Shown here: piece by piece, positions 12,750 through 25,035 of the stretch | Numbering within the stretch: the stretch's first letter is position 1 | How the letters are laid out: the number at the start of each line of letters is the position of its first letter | Assembly: GCA_001179505.1 (NCBI GenBank) | Contig: CDMY01000170.1 | Coordinates: 113,077-177,076 of the forward strand | Source of the DNA: Vitrella brassicaformis | Lineage: Eukaryota; Sar; Vitrellaceae | Length of the DNA: 64,000 bases | Direction: 5' to 3' | Made by a program: the position numbers and the translations under genes | Notes under the pieces: model-generated | Database searches by the model: none | Told to the model about the DNA's origin: nothing | The model's input: the letters and a program-made list of their open reading frames with translations, nothing else

Positions 12750-15640
12750 ACTCCATGTCTATCTGCGGCACATGATCCAAAATCGCCGCGAACCTACGCC
12801 GGTTCTCGTCCCCCAGGCCCCTCAGCAGCTTGTCCAGATAATGCTGCACCTTGCTGCTCTCACCAAGGCCTCGATTGAGCGCCCCAGCGCCGTCGCGATA
12901 GGTCTCGAGATCATCGACGTAGAGGTAGAGCTTGCTCTTGCACTCTGCCAGCTGCTGCTCGAGGTCCTGGTACCTCTCCTGTAGCTCCTTCTTCTGCGAC
13001 TCGACCACACGCACATGCTGCTCCTGGTCACGCTGCAACAGAAACTGCTGGCCCCTCTGGTTTTCCTCGGCCGCTAGCCTCGCCTCGGCCTTCTCCTTCT
13101 CCCTCTGCATGGCGTCCAGCTGCTGCTGCACCACTGTAATCTGCGCCTGCGCCTCTACAAGCGACGCCGAAACTGTTGATCGGCGCTGAGCCTCCTCCGT
13201 CTGCAGAACGCTCTTCTCGTCGTCCATCTGCTGACGGAGGGCTTCCATCGCCGCAGAGTGATCGCGCTGGGCTGCCTCCATGGCCATGGTGTGCCTGGCC
13301 GTCTCGTCGGCGAGTCGCATCTCGAGGTCCAGCTTGTCTTTCCGCAGCTGAGCGTTCTGGCAGTCCATGGACGCGGTGGTGGCGGTGTCGCTCTGCTGGC
13401 ATTCCTCTATCCGCCGCGTTAGGGTGGCGAGCTGGCGCAGGGCCTCGTCAAGACGATGGGATCCTCCCGTGGCCCGTGATAGTAGCGCCTCCTGATCGAT
13501 CAAAGAAGAGAGCTCATCGAAGGGTAGGTGTGGTGTATGCGTGTTTGTGTTGACTGGTATCGCACCTTGAGTGCGATGTTCTTCCGAAGCTCTCCGACCT
13601 CACTTGTGAGTTGGTGACGCTGACACCCACACACACCGATGATTCATCCATCCTCCCACCATCCCCCCGTCCCTCTGTGTGCCCACCTCTTGGTCGCGTG
13701 CCCTCCAGAGCTCCTCCAGCTCGCCCTCGAGTGCCCTCACACGCTGCTGAGCCTTCTCCCGCTGAGCGTCGGCATGGCCCTGCACATTCCTCAAGGCCTC
13801 CTGGTGCCGCGCCCTATCCTCCTCTCGCTCGCGACGCAGGTCGTCGAGCTGGCTTTTGACACGCTCCAGCTGCCTGCTCTTGTCCTCAATCATTGCCTTC
13901 AGGTTGGCCACTTCGTCGTCTCTGCTGTCATCTCGTCGAGTGATGCGACCAGAGGGGGTGCGGAAGGACGGGCTCTCCTTTCCCTCCTCTCTGGTCTCGG
14001 ACCGGGAGGCTTTGAGACCGATCAGGGACGCTTGTGTGGTTCTCAAGTGGTCAAACAGGGTGCCCCTGACCTCCTCGAGCTCAAGCAGCAGTTCCCACAG
14101 CACTGGGCCACCGAAACTGGCCAGCATCTCATGTTTGAGTGGCCCCTTGGCGCGTTGAAGATATGACTCGACCCCCTGCTGCCAGGCCCCGCGGACATCG
14201 ACCAGCGACACAGGGGCCGGCAGTGCGGCCGCCGACGCAGAAGCAACATCTCCGCCGTCAGCTGTTGGCAGAGGTGCGTGTGCGGCATCCGACGCGTGGG
14301 TCACAAAGGCGCTCCGCAGGGAGTGGAAGGATGACGCCTTGCCCTCGCCATGAGTGGATAGCTCTTCCTCGAGAGCCCTCTGACATAACGCTGCCGAGCG
14401 AGTGTGGTTGTCTGCCTGCCGCCTCAACAGCTTCTCGTGGATAGTCGAGAGGAGACTCTGATGGATGAAGTTCCATGACGGGCTGACCTGCACAAATGGA
14501 ATGACACACGTATGCATACGCACAGCCGTCCGTCGACATCCGCCCTCCCTCCGTCCGTCCGTGTGTGTCTTGCTGGCTGACCATGTAGCTGGGTAGAACC
14601 AGGCCACTCCTCTGTCGAAACCCATCGAGTGCAGCGTCGCGGGCCTTCTCGTGCAGCACGTACAGCTCGCTCGACTCAAGCGGCACCCCGGTGGCCTTCG
14701 CCGGCAGGACGTCATCGAGGACGCCTTCGAACAAAGCGCATGCCTGCCGAGAGTACTGCTGGAGCTCCACGAGCAACGCCTCCTGGTATGGCTCCGACAC
14801 AGCCATCAGTGGCGCCGAGTGCGAAGTGTCCGCTGGGGGCTGCGTCGCCGACCACCCGTTTAGCGCCTTGACGATGGCTTCCGTAAAGGCACAGAGGAGG
14901 GAGGGCGGCATGAGGCGGCCGCACCAGAACCGTTTTGGCGGGCAGGTGGCAGAAAAGAGTGCGTCAGTGAGGGTCGTCTCGCCGCCAGGGAGGACGACGA
15001 TTCGTCTGTGGGGAAAGGCCCGCACCACGGGCTCGTCCTGCTCGTCACGGCTGGTCGTGTTGGTGCTGCCGGTGCTGGAAGGGAGCGGGGCAAAACTCAG
15101 GGGTGCGAAGCGTCCCTCGAGGCCAGACTCCTCTCCTTCGCCTGTCCTCTCCTTGGCCCACACGATGCACGGCATCTCGTCACGGCAGAGTCTCGGTGAC
15201 CTGGCGGCACCATCTGCCTGTGGCGGGCGCAGGGTAAGCTGCAGGGCCGTGGATGTGAGCAGCTCCACCGCGGCCGATGAATCGATCAGCACCACCGAGC
15301 TTATCAGAAGGGCCAGGGAAACCAGCTGGATTCTTGCCTTGTGATCAGGGCAGCTGCCCGGCAGACTGCAGATGAGGACCACCACCAAGTGCTCTGCACT
15401 GATCTCCCGTGGCTGCGGATGGATGAGTATCCCGCTCGGCGGACAAGCATCGTCATGGCTGAGTGCTGGGCCGGCGATAAGATCTTGAAGCGGGGATGAA
15501 GCTCCGAAGGCCACGATGCACACGACGCTGACTTTGGGCGTCTTGAGTGAGTGCAGCAAGGCAGCCCCAGGCTGACATAATGACAAACGTCGAGTGCCAC
15601 AATCAAAGGACACCAAATGGAGGAAGGACGACCTCGTCAT
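12724..15640 (-). CDS. GBP/atlastin-like protein with degenerate GTPase domain and long coiled coil
   Basis: Four exons (14582-15640, 13687-14487, 13566-13619, 12724-13512) splice in phase to a 900-aa protein. Residues 1-150 follow the order of a guanylate-binding protein G domain: a GAALLHSLK segment, a hydrophobic strand VSVVCIVAFGASSPLQDLIAG where the P-loop should be, GILIHP at the switch position, LVVVLICSLPGS at the DxEG strand, and LALLISSVVLIDSSAAVE matching the helix that follows. The GxxxxGK[ST], switch Thr and DxEG residues are all replaced. The helical half has SSELYVLHEKARDAALDGF as in GBP C-terminal domains. Residues from about 500 to 880 are heptad-rich coiled coil, with an acidic tail ending EEGEECA. 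It likely acts as a scaffold rather than a GTPase (inference). It is divergent from the finger-protein gene, with 359 bp between starts. Confidence 0.65.
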
Positions 15641-15999
15641 CTCCTTGGAAGGAGCTCATTCCCTTCCTCCTCTCTCTGAGCTAAGCTCGCAGCGGTGACG
15701 CGGAGATCGTTGCCGCTGTTCCCTTCTTCGTTGCAGGAGGAGCGACCTGAAGCGGCCTCCCATTGACGCCTGCCGCAAGATGCCCGCCGCTTGGCGCCAC
15801 TTTGTTCCGACGTCGTGTCGAGCAGATCAGAGAGGCAGTGGCACTGGCAGTCTCTCTCAGCCACCTTTGACTTACGCACCGGTCAAAGGACGGACGCCAA
15901 GCTGAGCGAGGAGCGCCCCGGCCGCTCGCGTGTCTCGACTTCTTCTCGAGTGACGCGTTTCCGCCGTCTTGGCTCCGCCGAGGCTCTTCGTCTGACTTG
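15641..15999. promoter_or_regulatory. Divergent promoter region between the GBP-like and finger-protein genes
   Basis: 359 bp separating two outward-facing ATGs, with no simple repeat. Both transcripts should start here. No core element could be recognised. Confidence 0.4.
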
Positions 16000-18900
16000 A
16001 TGGCGTCCAGCAGTGCAGAAGCGCCCTCGTTCCTTCCCTATCTTCCCGCCAACACTTCATCTAGCCCCAATCAGGTCAGTCACCACAGATGGTATGCCAC
16101 ATCTTGCGACAGCGCTCGCACCGCATCACTGTGTCTGCGTGTTGTCTGGGTGTTTTGTGTGGTCAGGTGGCGGGATCCCCGACCCCCAGCAGTTTCCTGC
16201 TGGCGGACCGCTTCTCGCCCGGCATGACGGCGGGCATGGCTGAGACGCCTCTGGCACTTCTGGAGCCGTCAGCCGTCACCTCACACACGAGCGGGAGCGA
16301 TGCGATGCCGCCGACGTCCCAGCCCCCTCTGTACTCCCCCGTGCTGTCGGGCAGTGGTGGTGGTGCTGGCAAGACGGCGAGTGGCCTGACGTGGGAGAGT
16401 GTGTGGACGTGCAACCCCAGCCCGCAGGACAGCGACAGGGGCAGCCTCCTGTCCGCACAGATGCCAAAGGGGGTCGTCACGCCGTTCCTCGACTGCCCAG
16501 ACACAGACCACAAGGACGACACGGTCGCTCAGACCCTTCCCAGCCACCCCTTCGCTGACAACAGCGCCACCACCACCAGCAACAGCACCGATCGCACGAG
16601 CGGGTCCTTTGCAGACAGCTCCGATCGGACGGCGGCTGTGGGTGGGGGAGAGGAGGTCAGCCGCCATGAGGCGGCGGAGCAGCCGCGTGTGGACTCTCCT
16701 GCTGTGCAAGTAGAGGTGGTGGAGGGGAACTACCACCAGCAGCAGCAGCAGCAGCAACACAACACCGACCAGAATGCTCCTTCTTTCCAGCAGCACGACA
16801 ACCAGCAGCCGCAGGGTAATGGTCTGCAGCATATCCAACAACAGCAACAACAGCAGCCAGGGCAGCAACAGCAGCAGCAGCAGCAGCAGGCGGCGGCGGC
16901 GGCGGGGGATCAGAGTACCACCGGAGTGGCGGCCGTGGCTCTGAAGAATGCAGTGGGGCCGCACACGCTGACGCCCCAGGTGATAAGTGAGCTCATGAAG
17001 CTGCCCAGGACCAAGACGGGCGAAATCATGAGCGTCGGATCCCTTCTGCACGAACGAGGTCAGCGGGAGGAACAAGGCAGGCAAGACGGGCTGTGCTGTC
17101 ATGGTATCTCTCTTGTTCGTGTCAGGCTTGTGCAAGCCGTGTGTGTTTGTGTCCAAGAAGGGCTGTGCCAACGGGATGCGGTGCCTCTTCTGCCACTTCG
17201 AACACGAGGCCAAGCGCCGAAACAGATCCCGCCAAGACCCGGACCACCCCGCCAACCGAGCTGCCGCCATGGCTGCTGCGGCCGCCGCCGTCAAACCTAC
17301 ACCAACCACACCCACCACCGCCACCTCTAGCACCATTGCCAACACGGCCACTAGCACCAGTCGGCTGTCTGCCAACGCAGCCAACTTCCAGCCAAACCCG
17401 GCCGGCACCACACAGCTGTTCCTCGAGTTGGCATTGCCCCAGGAGCAGCGGCAGGAGCAACGACAGGGCTACTCGCCCGACAGCACACTGTGCCGCTCGC
17501 CGTGGCAGGACAACAACATTACCAGCAGCATCAACAAGACCAACACCAGTCCCAACCCCCACCAGATGCACCACCTGGCCAGCCACGGCCACAGCCACAG
17601 CCCGGCGGGTAGCTACGGCGGCAGCAGCAGCTACACCCACACACAGAGCCAGCCCACCTACATGCAGTCCCCCGACCCCTTCGCCACCCAGCATCCCTCA
17701 CCGGGCGCCAGCAGCATGCCCGACCAACCGCCAGCGCGGTCCCCTCTCCGTCCATTACCTCACCGAGTGCTCAACAGGCCCCTGGCGCGGCCGAACAGGC
17801 CTGCTGGTGCTGCACCGACACGGCCACCGGTGGTACTCCGGGTGGGGGCGGGCGTCCTCCCTACCCCGGCGGCGGCGGGCGTCCTCCCTGCCCCGGCTGC
17901 GGCGGGCGTCCTCCCTACCCCGGCTGCGGCGGAGCGAGGGGTGAGGGAGGATCCCGCCCGCCGCTCGCCGGTGTCACCGGCTGCCCAGCCGGATCGTGCG
18001 ACAATGCCGCCCCCGTACGAGGACAACGGGTTTGCCAAGGACAATGGGCGGGGCCGGCGGCTGTGGAAGAGGTCACCTGCAACAGTGACACTTGTCATGA
18101 AAGGCCGTCGCCGGCAGGACCAGGGCTTGAACCAGAACCAGACCCAGAACCCACCCAGCACCACCAGCAAGACCAACACGCCAGAGGGGGGAGAGCGAGA
18201 GGGGAAGGGCGTCTTCCTGTCACTCGTGGACCTCATTGACGGCAAGGGCGCGACAGAAGCCGCCACTGTCAAGGGGGAGGATGCCAAGACGTCGCTGTCG
18301 GGCTCATTCCGTCCTGCAGACACCTCGTCGTCGGCCATCGCAGCTGCTGAGGCCGGGACGGAGGGCAACACGGCAGCCGACAAACACGCCGCTATCGCAA
18401 TCGTGGGGCCAGCCACCGACGGCCAGGCTACTGCCGACTCCCAGCAGGAGGGTGCGGGCAGCGATGCGGTGTCTGCCTCTCCCCAGGACACCATGTCTTA
18501 TCTCAAGGAGCTCATCGGCAGCGACCCCCAGGCCACGGCACTCCTGTCCTCTCTTGTCGACCTGCTGTCCACCAACCCATCCACCCCGACCGAGGCAGGG
18601 GCGGACAAGAACAGCCCCCAACAGCAGCAGCAGCAGCAGCCAGAGACACCGCAAGGGACGGATCGGTCTGCTTCCCGCATGCCCCAGGAAGAAGAGTCGG
18701 TGCCCCGTTTCCGCGCCACCCTCAATCCCCACGCTGCCAGCTTCTTCGGCGGTCGTGAGCAGCACGTCATCCTCACATCACACACACCGCCGCAGACCAC
18801 CACCGCACCCCAACCCAAGACCACTGAAGGTGCCGGCAGCAGCAGCAGCACCAAGTGGCGCACGGATGTCGATGGGGCCAGTGCGTCGCGAGGGCAGCGG

Positions 18901-20509
18901 GCCTACCAGGACTCCTCCGCCCATCCGTCGGCCGATGGGTCTATGTCGTCCCTCATGGCTGAGGCCAAGAGCGGCCGGCCGGGGCTGCTCACGCTCTCCG
19001 AGCAGGCACACGAGCTCCTCAGAGGCCTCGAGGGCGCCAGCACAGCCACGCCGGCCAACGGGGCGGCGCCAGCACGGCCCTCGCCGGAGAGCAATCGCAC
19101 GACGAACAATCGCAACAGCCGCGACAATGGGCAGCTCGACGTGGCGGGATCAGTGACATCGGCATCATCGCAGGGCAGCGGCGGTGGCAATGTGGGTGGT
19201 GCGGCGGGGAGTTCGCAAGTGGGTCCCACCACTGGGCTGTCTTATGAGCAGCTGAGGAACTTGAAGGAGTACCATGAGCAGCAACTGGAGGCCATCAACG
19301 CACAGCTGCAGCGGTGAGTCACCACACACAGACAAACCGATAGACAAGCCTTCGACTAAACGATTCATGTCTTTTGTGTGTGATGTTTGTCTGCCTGTTC
19401 TTTCTTCTGCAGCTACCAGGCCCCTCCCCCGCCGCCCCCTCCTCCACCCCCTCCCCCACCACCGCCCGTATCAGAGCTGCTCAGGCGTCCTCCATGGTCG
19501 TCCTCCCAGCCCCAGCAAGTGTCCGGCAAGCAGCGGCCCATCCAGGGGTCAGAGCACAAGAGCGGCAGTGGGGGCGTCGGCACCGTCCACTCACACGCAC
19601 AGCTTCACGCGCTGCTCGACCAGCTCATCCAGAGCCACCAAGACAATCAGGCGGCCAGTGGCAAGGACGATACCACCACCACCCTGGCGAGGGACTCCGA
19701 CGTCCAGTTCGTGTCGCCCGTGTCGCAGAGCAAGTCGCCTGATGACAACGACACGGCGTCGAACGAGCAGTTCCTATCGCCGCTCCCCCACACCACATCG
19801 CGCGCCAAGCCCGACACCGGCAAGACCAAACTGTGCCTGGATCGACTGCTCGACGGACGGCTGGCCGACGAGGGCGCGGGAAACCATCACGGGGGCGGCG
19901 AGAATGAGATGTCGCCCGCCACCAAGGGCGTACTCGACGGCCTCTTCGCCTCCGTGGGCGGCAAGGGGGAGGTGGGCGTTGGTGAGCAGGAGCAGCATCA
20001 GCAGCAGCAGCAGCAGCAGGGGGAGCAGCAGGGGCATGTGGGTGTGTGTGAGGATACGAACGTGTTGCCGCTGGAGAAGCTGACGGTGGACCTGCTGTCG
20101 AAGCTGCCCCAGGACCGCGACGGCAACATCCTCTCGGTGGGATCCATCCACCACCATTCAGGTGCGCCACGACACGACACGATACCACACACGAGAAAAG
20201 CCCCCCGTGCGGTGGGGTGCGGCATGGCATGGATGATATGATCTCGTGTGTGCCTGCCTTGTTTCCGGCTCACCTGTAGGTCTGTGCACCCCCTGTGATT
20301 CGGCCAAGGAGTGCCCCAAGGGCATCCGCTGTCTCTACTGCCACTTCGACGAGTGCAGCAACACCAACACCGCCGCGACGGCAGACCCCCGCCCCCACGA
20401 CCCAGACAGATTGCTGCAGATCGCAGTGTCCAGGGGTGTGAGCCCGTCCATCGCAGCGGCCGCCGCCATGGTACCCCTCCCGACACAGCAGCGCCCCGAC
20501 GGCCGTTGA
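16000..20509 (+). CDS. Q-rich protein with two CxPC...CxxCH zinc fingers
   Basis: Five exons (16000-16074, 16167-17058, 17126-19313, 19413-20161, 20280-20509) sum to 4134 nt, in frame, for 1377 aa. Two copies of one module are present. The first has LPRTKTGEIMSVGSLLHERG joined to GLCKPCVF with GCANGMRCLFCHF. The second has LPQDRDGNILSVGSIHHHSG joined to GLCTPC with ECPKGIRCLYCHF. Each module is cut by an intron in the same phase just before GLC. This SVGSxxHxxG-CxPC-xn-CxxGxxCxxCH finger is common in alveolate and algal proteins and probably binds RNA (family inference). Between them lie polyQ tracts (16735-16890, 18620-18640, 20005-20030), a polyPro run (19420-19470), an 18-bp period Pro/Ala repeat at 17840-17935, and long Ser/Thr/Asn disorder. 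The ATG at 16000 is the only one that gives phase-0 entry to exon 2. Confidence 0.85.
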
Positions 20510-22721
20510 AGCCGGCACGATGGCACCGGCAGCGGCGGCGATGACGAACTGCCGAAAGAGGAGTCGCCCTCACGCAACCAGTGAGGCCGCCAGGCAGGGA
20601 GCGAGGGAGGGACAGAGAGAGAGGGAGGGAGGGAGGGTCTGCTGACAGTACGGTAGTGGTAGATGATCTCAGCTGACATCGGCCTTCTTAGCGAGTGCCG
20701 GCCGGCCGGCCGGGTGGCTGCATCAAACAAACGTTTCGCAACTCGTTTTTCCTTTCTCGGCGGCCCTGCTAGGCTGTGCTGTGGTGTGCTGTGCTCGGCA
20801 GCCAGCCAGCGTGTTGTGGGTTTTCTTCGGCTGTCTCTCTGCCCGTCTGCCTGTGGGGGCTGGCGGGTCGGGTGGCGTTTCCTTTTCTGTTTTCTTTCCT
20901 GTGCGTCTCGTCTGTCTGTCTGTCTGTCTGATGGATGGATGGATGGCCTACCTGCCTGCCTGCCTGCGTGAGAGGGTGAGTGGGTGTTGTGTACAGGCAG
21001 GCAGCTGCGCAGGCAGGCAGACAGACGGACAGACCGGCGAAAACGAAAGGGGAACGGAGTGGGGAACGTGTCAAGCATCCATCATTGGACCGATCAACGA
21101 ATGGCTGATACCCATGCCTAGGTGCACATACGCATGCCCATCTATCTCTGTGCGGGTGTGCGGGTGTGTGGATGGATGGATGGATGGCTGCGGTCAGTGC
21201 CTAGTGGCTGGCTGCATCGAGGCGGGAATGCGTGTATGTGCCGACTAATTAATTAAGGGAGGAAGGAAACAAGGGTCTAGTCTACCTTTCTGTCTGTCTA
21301 CATACAAAGCCGATGTAGCCAATATATATGCGAGGGAGCTGCAGCAAACCAGGGAGGCATGGGAGGGAGGGAGGGGAGGGAGGGAGGGGAGGGCTCGTGT
21401 TTTGGACGAATCCTTTTTCGGCTTGCATGGATGTGCACGTTGGATGGATGGATGGATGGCTTGGCGAGGGGTGTGGGGTGGAGTCGATGGTATGGTTTAT
21501 AGAGAGAGAGGGCGGCTGGCTGTGGCTGCAGTTCGCAAAGGCGATCGATCTCTTTTCGGCTGTGTTGTGTTGTGTACGCTATGTATGCTGGGCCTGTCTG
21601 TCTTTTGTGTGCATAATTAACGAACGACTGACTGACTGATTGACACATCAATGGATCAATCAAGGACTGACTGACAGGAAGGCAGGCCTCTCCTGTCGTC
21701 TCGTCTCGTCTCGTCTCGTCTCGTCTCCCTCTCTAGCGAAAAGGCCTGTATACCGACACACCGACCTGCCTGCTACTTTTCTTTCGATGCATGCCGGTCA
21801 AAGGGCGGTGTGCGCGTTATGAGTGAGAATGATGGATGATGGCGATATTGACAGAAAGTGAGTGCATGGATGGCATGACGCGCAGCGAAAACACTGCGCC
21901 GCTCTTTTGTTACATAACAAACAATACATTCGGCCCGGGGGTGGGTGGGGGTGAGGGGAAGGGGAAACAGGGGAGGGAGGGGGGAGCCTGGCGAACGCAG
22001 TGCAGCCAGCCAGCTGCGTCGATGGGGTCGGAAAGAGATCCACAAGACGTATAATAAGCAGCCAGCCAGGGAGGGAGCCAGGGAGGGAGGGAGGGAGGCG
22101 GGCAAAGGTGACACTACCCACTTGCAAGCTGATTTGTACCAGAGGGCATTATGCCTTTTGCCTCACAGACAGAAAGCCCACTGGCAGACATATTTACGTG
22201 AGGGAGGGAGGGAGGGAGGGAGTGAGGGGTCCCTATTCCTTCTTCCTTCCTGCATGTGCCTTCAGTGCCCTCCTTCTGTCGCTCTCTCGATTGCATGTGC
22301 GTGACTCGATTGCATCCACGTCATTCATGTCAGCCAAAGGCACACACACACAAAGCAACCAGCCCCAATCGTTTCTTCTCTGTTGCTGTTCAATCCATGG
22401 GGAACGGGTCAGCTGTTGCGGTGCGGCCCCTCCTCTCTGTGCCCATCACTGTCTGCCGTGATCTGTCTTGTCTGTCTGACCTGCTGCCCAAGGCCGTATG
22501 GCCGGGTCTTGTGTGTGTTGCGTGTCTGTCTGTCTGTCTGTCTGTCTGCATGTCGCAATTCGAGACACTGACTGATATCAGTGCCGCGTGTGTGGTGGAA
22601 GGAAGGATGGATGGATGGGATGGACGGACAAGGAGAACGGTGGCTATGACGGATCGATTCGATGCATCCAGTGGCATCGACACTGCCTGTCAGTCAGTGA
22701 GAATGAGTGGGTGGATCGGCC
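20510..22721. repeat. Non-coding interval dense in microsatellites
   Basis: Over 2 kb without a supported gene. It contains (GGGA)n near 20595-20636 and again near 21360-21390, 22075-22100 and 22200-22220, (CTGT)n at 20910-20930, (ATGG)n at 20930-20945, 21172-21188 and 21440-21460, (TCTCG)n at 21696-21726, and CTGT runs near 22527-22550. Open frames on both strands are translated repeat. Confidence 0.5.
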
Positions 22722-22850
22722 GCATAGCATATATGGGCGGCGCGTGTCGTGTCGTGTCGTATCGGTGTCCGGACACGTAATTCAATGTTGAAAAACAACA
22801 CTAGCATTCAAGTCGCCCTGCCGCTTGCCAATGCCCGTCAGAAACGAGTC
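22722..22850. repeat. Dispersed direct repeat, copy A
   Basis: About 130 bp nearly identical to 24025-24161: a gcatatatgggcggcgcg-like start, a (gtgtc)n run, the 12-bp palindrome GTGTCCGGACAC at 22766-22777, and then an almost unchanged 70-bp tail through gccctgccgcttgcca. It lies downstream of the CaaX gene's stop codon. Confidence 0.85.
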
Positions 22851-23269
22851 AGTTGTTCAACCGAATCTTCTCACGATGATGACTTTGTGTGTTGGCACGT
22901 GTCACTGTGGGAGGCCTTCGTCAATGCAGCTTGTGATGGGCTTCATGTAGATAAATGCGCGTGGCACGCCCCATGTCTGTCTGTGTCGGAAACCAATCCG
23001 CACACACATGACACATGACATGACACACATGATACACACGACACACACGACACGGAAAAAAACCCGACATAAAAGCCGTGGGCTGGCGTGGGCTGGCGTG
23101 GGCTGGCGTGGTGTTCATTGGCTTGCATCCCTGACAGAGTCTGCATTACAACAAATTGACGTCGGATCAGCCAACCCAAACCAGTCAACAAAAGAAAGGT
23201 CACCACCCGAGGGGCAACGCTAGATGTATATATATATACACGCAGCCAGCCAACGAGCTGCTGGCCAGC

Positions 23270-23908
23270 TCACATGATAACACACTCGCTCTGCTTCTTC
23301 CTCTCCACCTTTTCGTCACTCCGCCCGTCACCCCCCTTCATGGCCTCCTGTAAGAGAGACTCGTCGCATCTCCTTCGAGCCACTGTGCCAGCCCGCACGG
23401 CCACAGCTGAGTGAGGGCATCCAGTCAGCCAGAACAAGAAAACACATATGAGCGCTTGTCCGTCCGCCCGGACGGCACGCGCTCAGGTACGTACCTGTGT
23501 CACTGTTCTCCTTTGCGCTGACAGGCGTACCGTTGGCCGCTGAATGGAAACACATACACAGACGATGGAGAGAGTGTCATTCTACACGCACTTGGATTGC
23601 CGGTGTGTGTCCATCACGTCACTCACGAGCGTACCTTCCGACACGTCTGGCACTTCTCTGTAGAAGACGATCGGTTTGGTCCGCAGGAAGCCCTCGCGTT
23701 CGGCAAAGAACACGTCGGGTTTGTCGTCGGGGTTGACGCGAAAGTGTCCTTCGAACTGGATCTCGTGTGGCTGTGCGCCAGAGTACACGTGGTACCACTC
23801 TACCATACTCTCTTGAACCTCCCTCATCGTCGCGCAGTCCTCCATCCGAGTAAGCATCCCCCACTCCCACTCCCGCTTCCGATACCAGCGCTCCACCGAC
23901 ATCCGCAA
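23270..23908 (-). CDS. Small unknown protein with C-terminal CaaX box (CVIM)
   Basis: Three exons (23635-23908, 23495-23539, 23270-23406) join in phase 1 and phase 1 to 456 nt, which is 151 aa. An in-frame stop lies just upstream of the start; Met at 23902 is an alternative. The body is Trp/Tyr/Glu-rich (SVERWYRKREWEWGML, EWYHVYSGAQPHEIQFEG, FRVNPDDKPDVFFAERE) and matches no family I recognise. The C terminus is KVERKKQSECVIM: a basic stretch and then Cys-Val-Ile-Met, a textbook farnesylation signal, so the protein is probably anchored to a membrane. The frame, three good splice pairs and the ending make it unlikely to be chance. It sits between direct repeats A and B. Confidence 0.6.
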
Positions 23909-24024
23909 GCGTCTACCGCTTCAATCAGGCGTCTGGTCGTCCCCCTTTCAGGGCTCAATCCGCTTCAATTTCTCGGCAAGCCAGGAAGTTTGGAGCGGTG
24001 TCAGGGAGCACCCTAGGCCGTGAT

Positions 24025-24161
24025 GGCATAGGATATATGCGGCGGCGCGTGTCGTGTCGTGTCGTGTCGTATCGGTGTTCGGACACGTAATTCAATGTTG
24101 AAAAACAACACTAGCATTCAAGTCGCCCTGCCGCTTGCCAGTGCCGTCAGTCGGAAACGAG
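24025..24161. repeat. Dispersed direct repeat, copy B
   Basis: Same orientation as copy A and about 1.3 kb away. It has one more gtgtc unit, one change in the palindrome (GTGTTCGGACAC), and the same 70-bp tail. It lies just upstream of the CaaX gene start. Confidence 0.85.
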
Positions 24162-25035
24162 TCGTTCACATTGTCCTTCACCGTTCATGGGTCAGTCAGT
24201 CAGTCAGTCCACCAGAGAGTTCCTGACAGGGGTATTTCAGGCGGTGCGTACTGTCAACAGACCTGTCCTGCTGGACAAGCAGCCTCTGGCGGGAGTCATT
24301 TAACTCCCGCTGGTGTCTGCAGCCCCGCGTGGAGAGGCAAGTTGTCAGCACGTACCCTACTCGCCCCAATTGCTCACTTGCCCACTCAGCCATCCCATCC
24401 CATCCACACCACAGTGACTCGTCCCTCACTCAACTCACGTATGGGATGGATGGATGCTCCAATGAATGAATGAATGCACATATGACATGCGCCAGGCCAG
24501 GACGCATCGTCAATCTACCAGCGATCCAAAAAACACGATGAAGGGGGGGCGGCAGGAGGGGGAGGGGAGGGGAGGGGAGGGGGGAGGCCTTACACACATC
24601 GTGCAGCACAATACAGTGCACACTCAATCACAGCACTCTCTCTCAACGGACAGAAAGAAACAAAGCAAACTTGCCACCATGTCCACACGCAGTGCCGGAC
24701 GGGACGAGTGCATTCAAGCCACGACAGCGCTCTGGGTGTGCGCGAGCAGAACGAGAAGAACTTCGAGACCGTTCGAGGCCTCAAGCCCTCCGTTTGTCTG
24801 CACCCTCACAGCACACCGCAGCTCCCGCACAGCACACGCGAGCATTGCAGACAGACCGTGCAGTCGATCACTCAAGTCGTCAAGTAAGATAGAAAAAACA
24901 GCAGTGGTACACGGTGCCGGCAGGGCACCGCATTCTTCTGCAGACACACAGTGAGAGCAAAGATAGATAGCTGAGCACATGTGAGAGTATGGGGGCCGTC
25001 ATTCTCTCACCTTGTAAATGTGTCGTGTTGTGTGT
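24162..25035. other. Interval without a firm gene; weak ORF at 24679
   Basis: It holds a G-rich run (24545-24590) and an ATG in the context gccaccATGt at 24679, which opens 91 codons of Ser/Arg/Ala-rich sequence to a stop at about 24954. No domain, homology or intron supports it. It may be the 3' flank of the next minus-strand gene. Confidence 0.25.

Noticed and set aside
16281-17411. 376-aa minus-strand open frame with Leu runs
   Set aside because: Antisense of the polyQ/CAG tracts of the finger-protein gene; the poly-Leu is translated CTG.
20910-20945. Evenly spaced CTGT/ATGG repeats considered as a CRISPR-like array
   Set aside because: Uniform 4-bp microsatellites with no unique spacers, in a eukaryotic intron-rich context.
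24679-24954. ORF with a strong Kozak-like context
   Set aside because: No domain, biased Ser/Arg composition, no support beyond the start context; kept only as a note in the interval entry.
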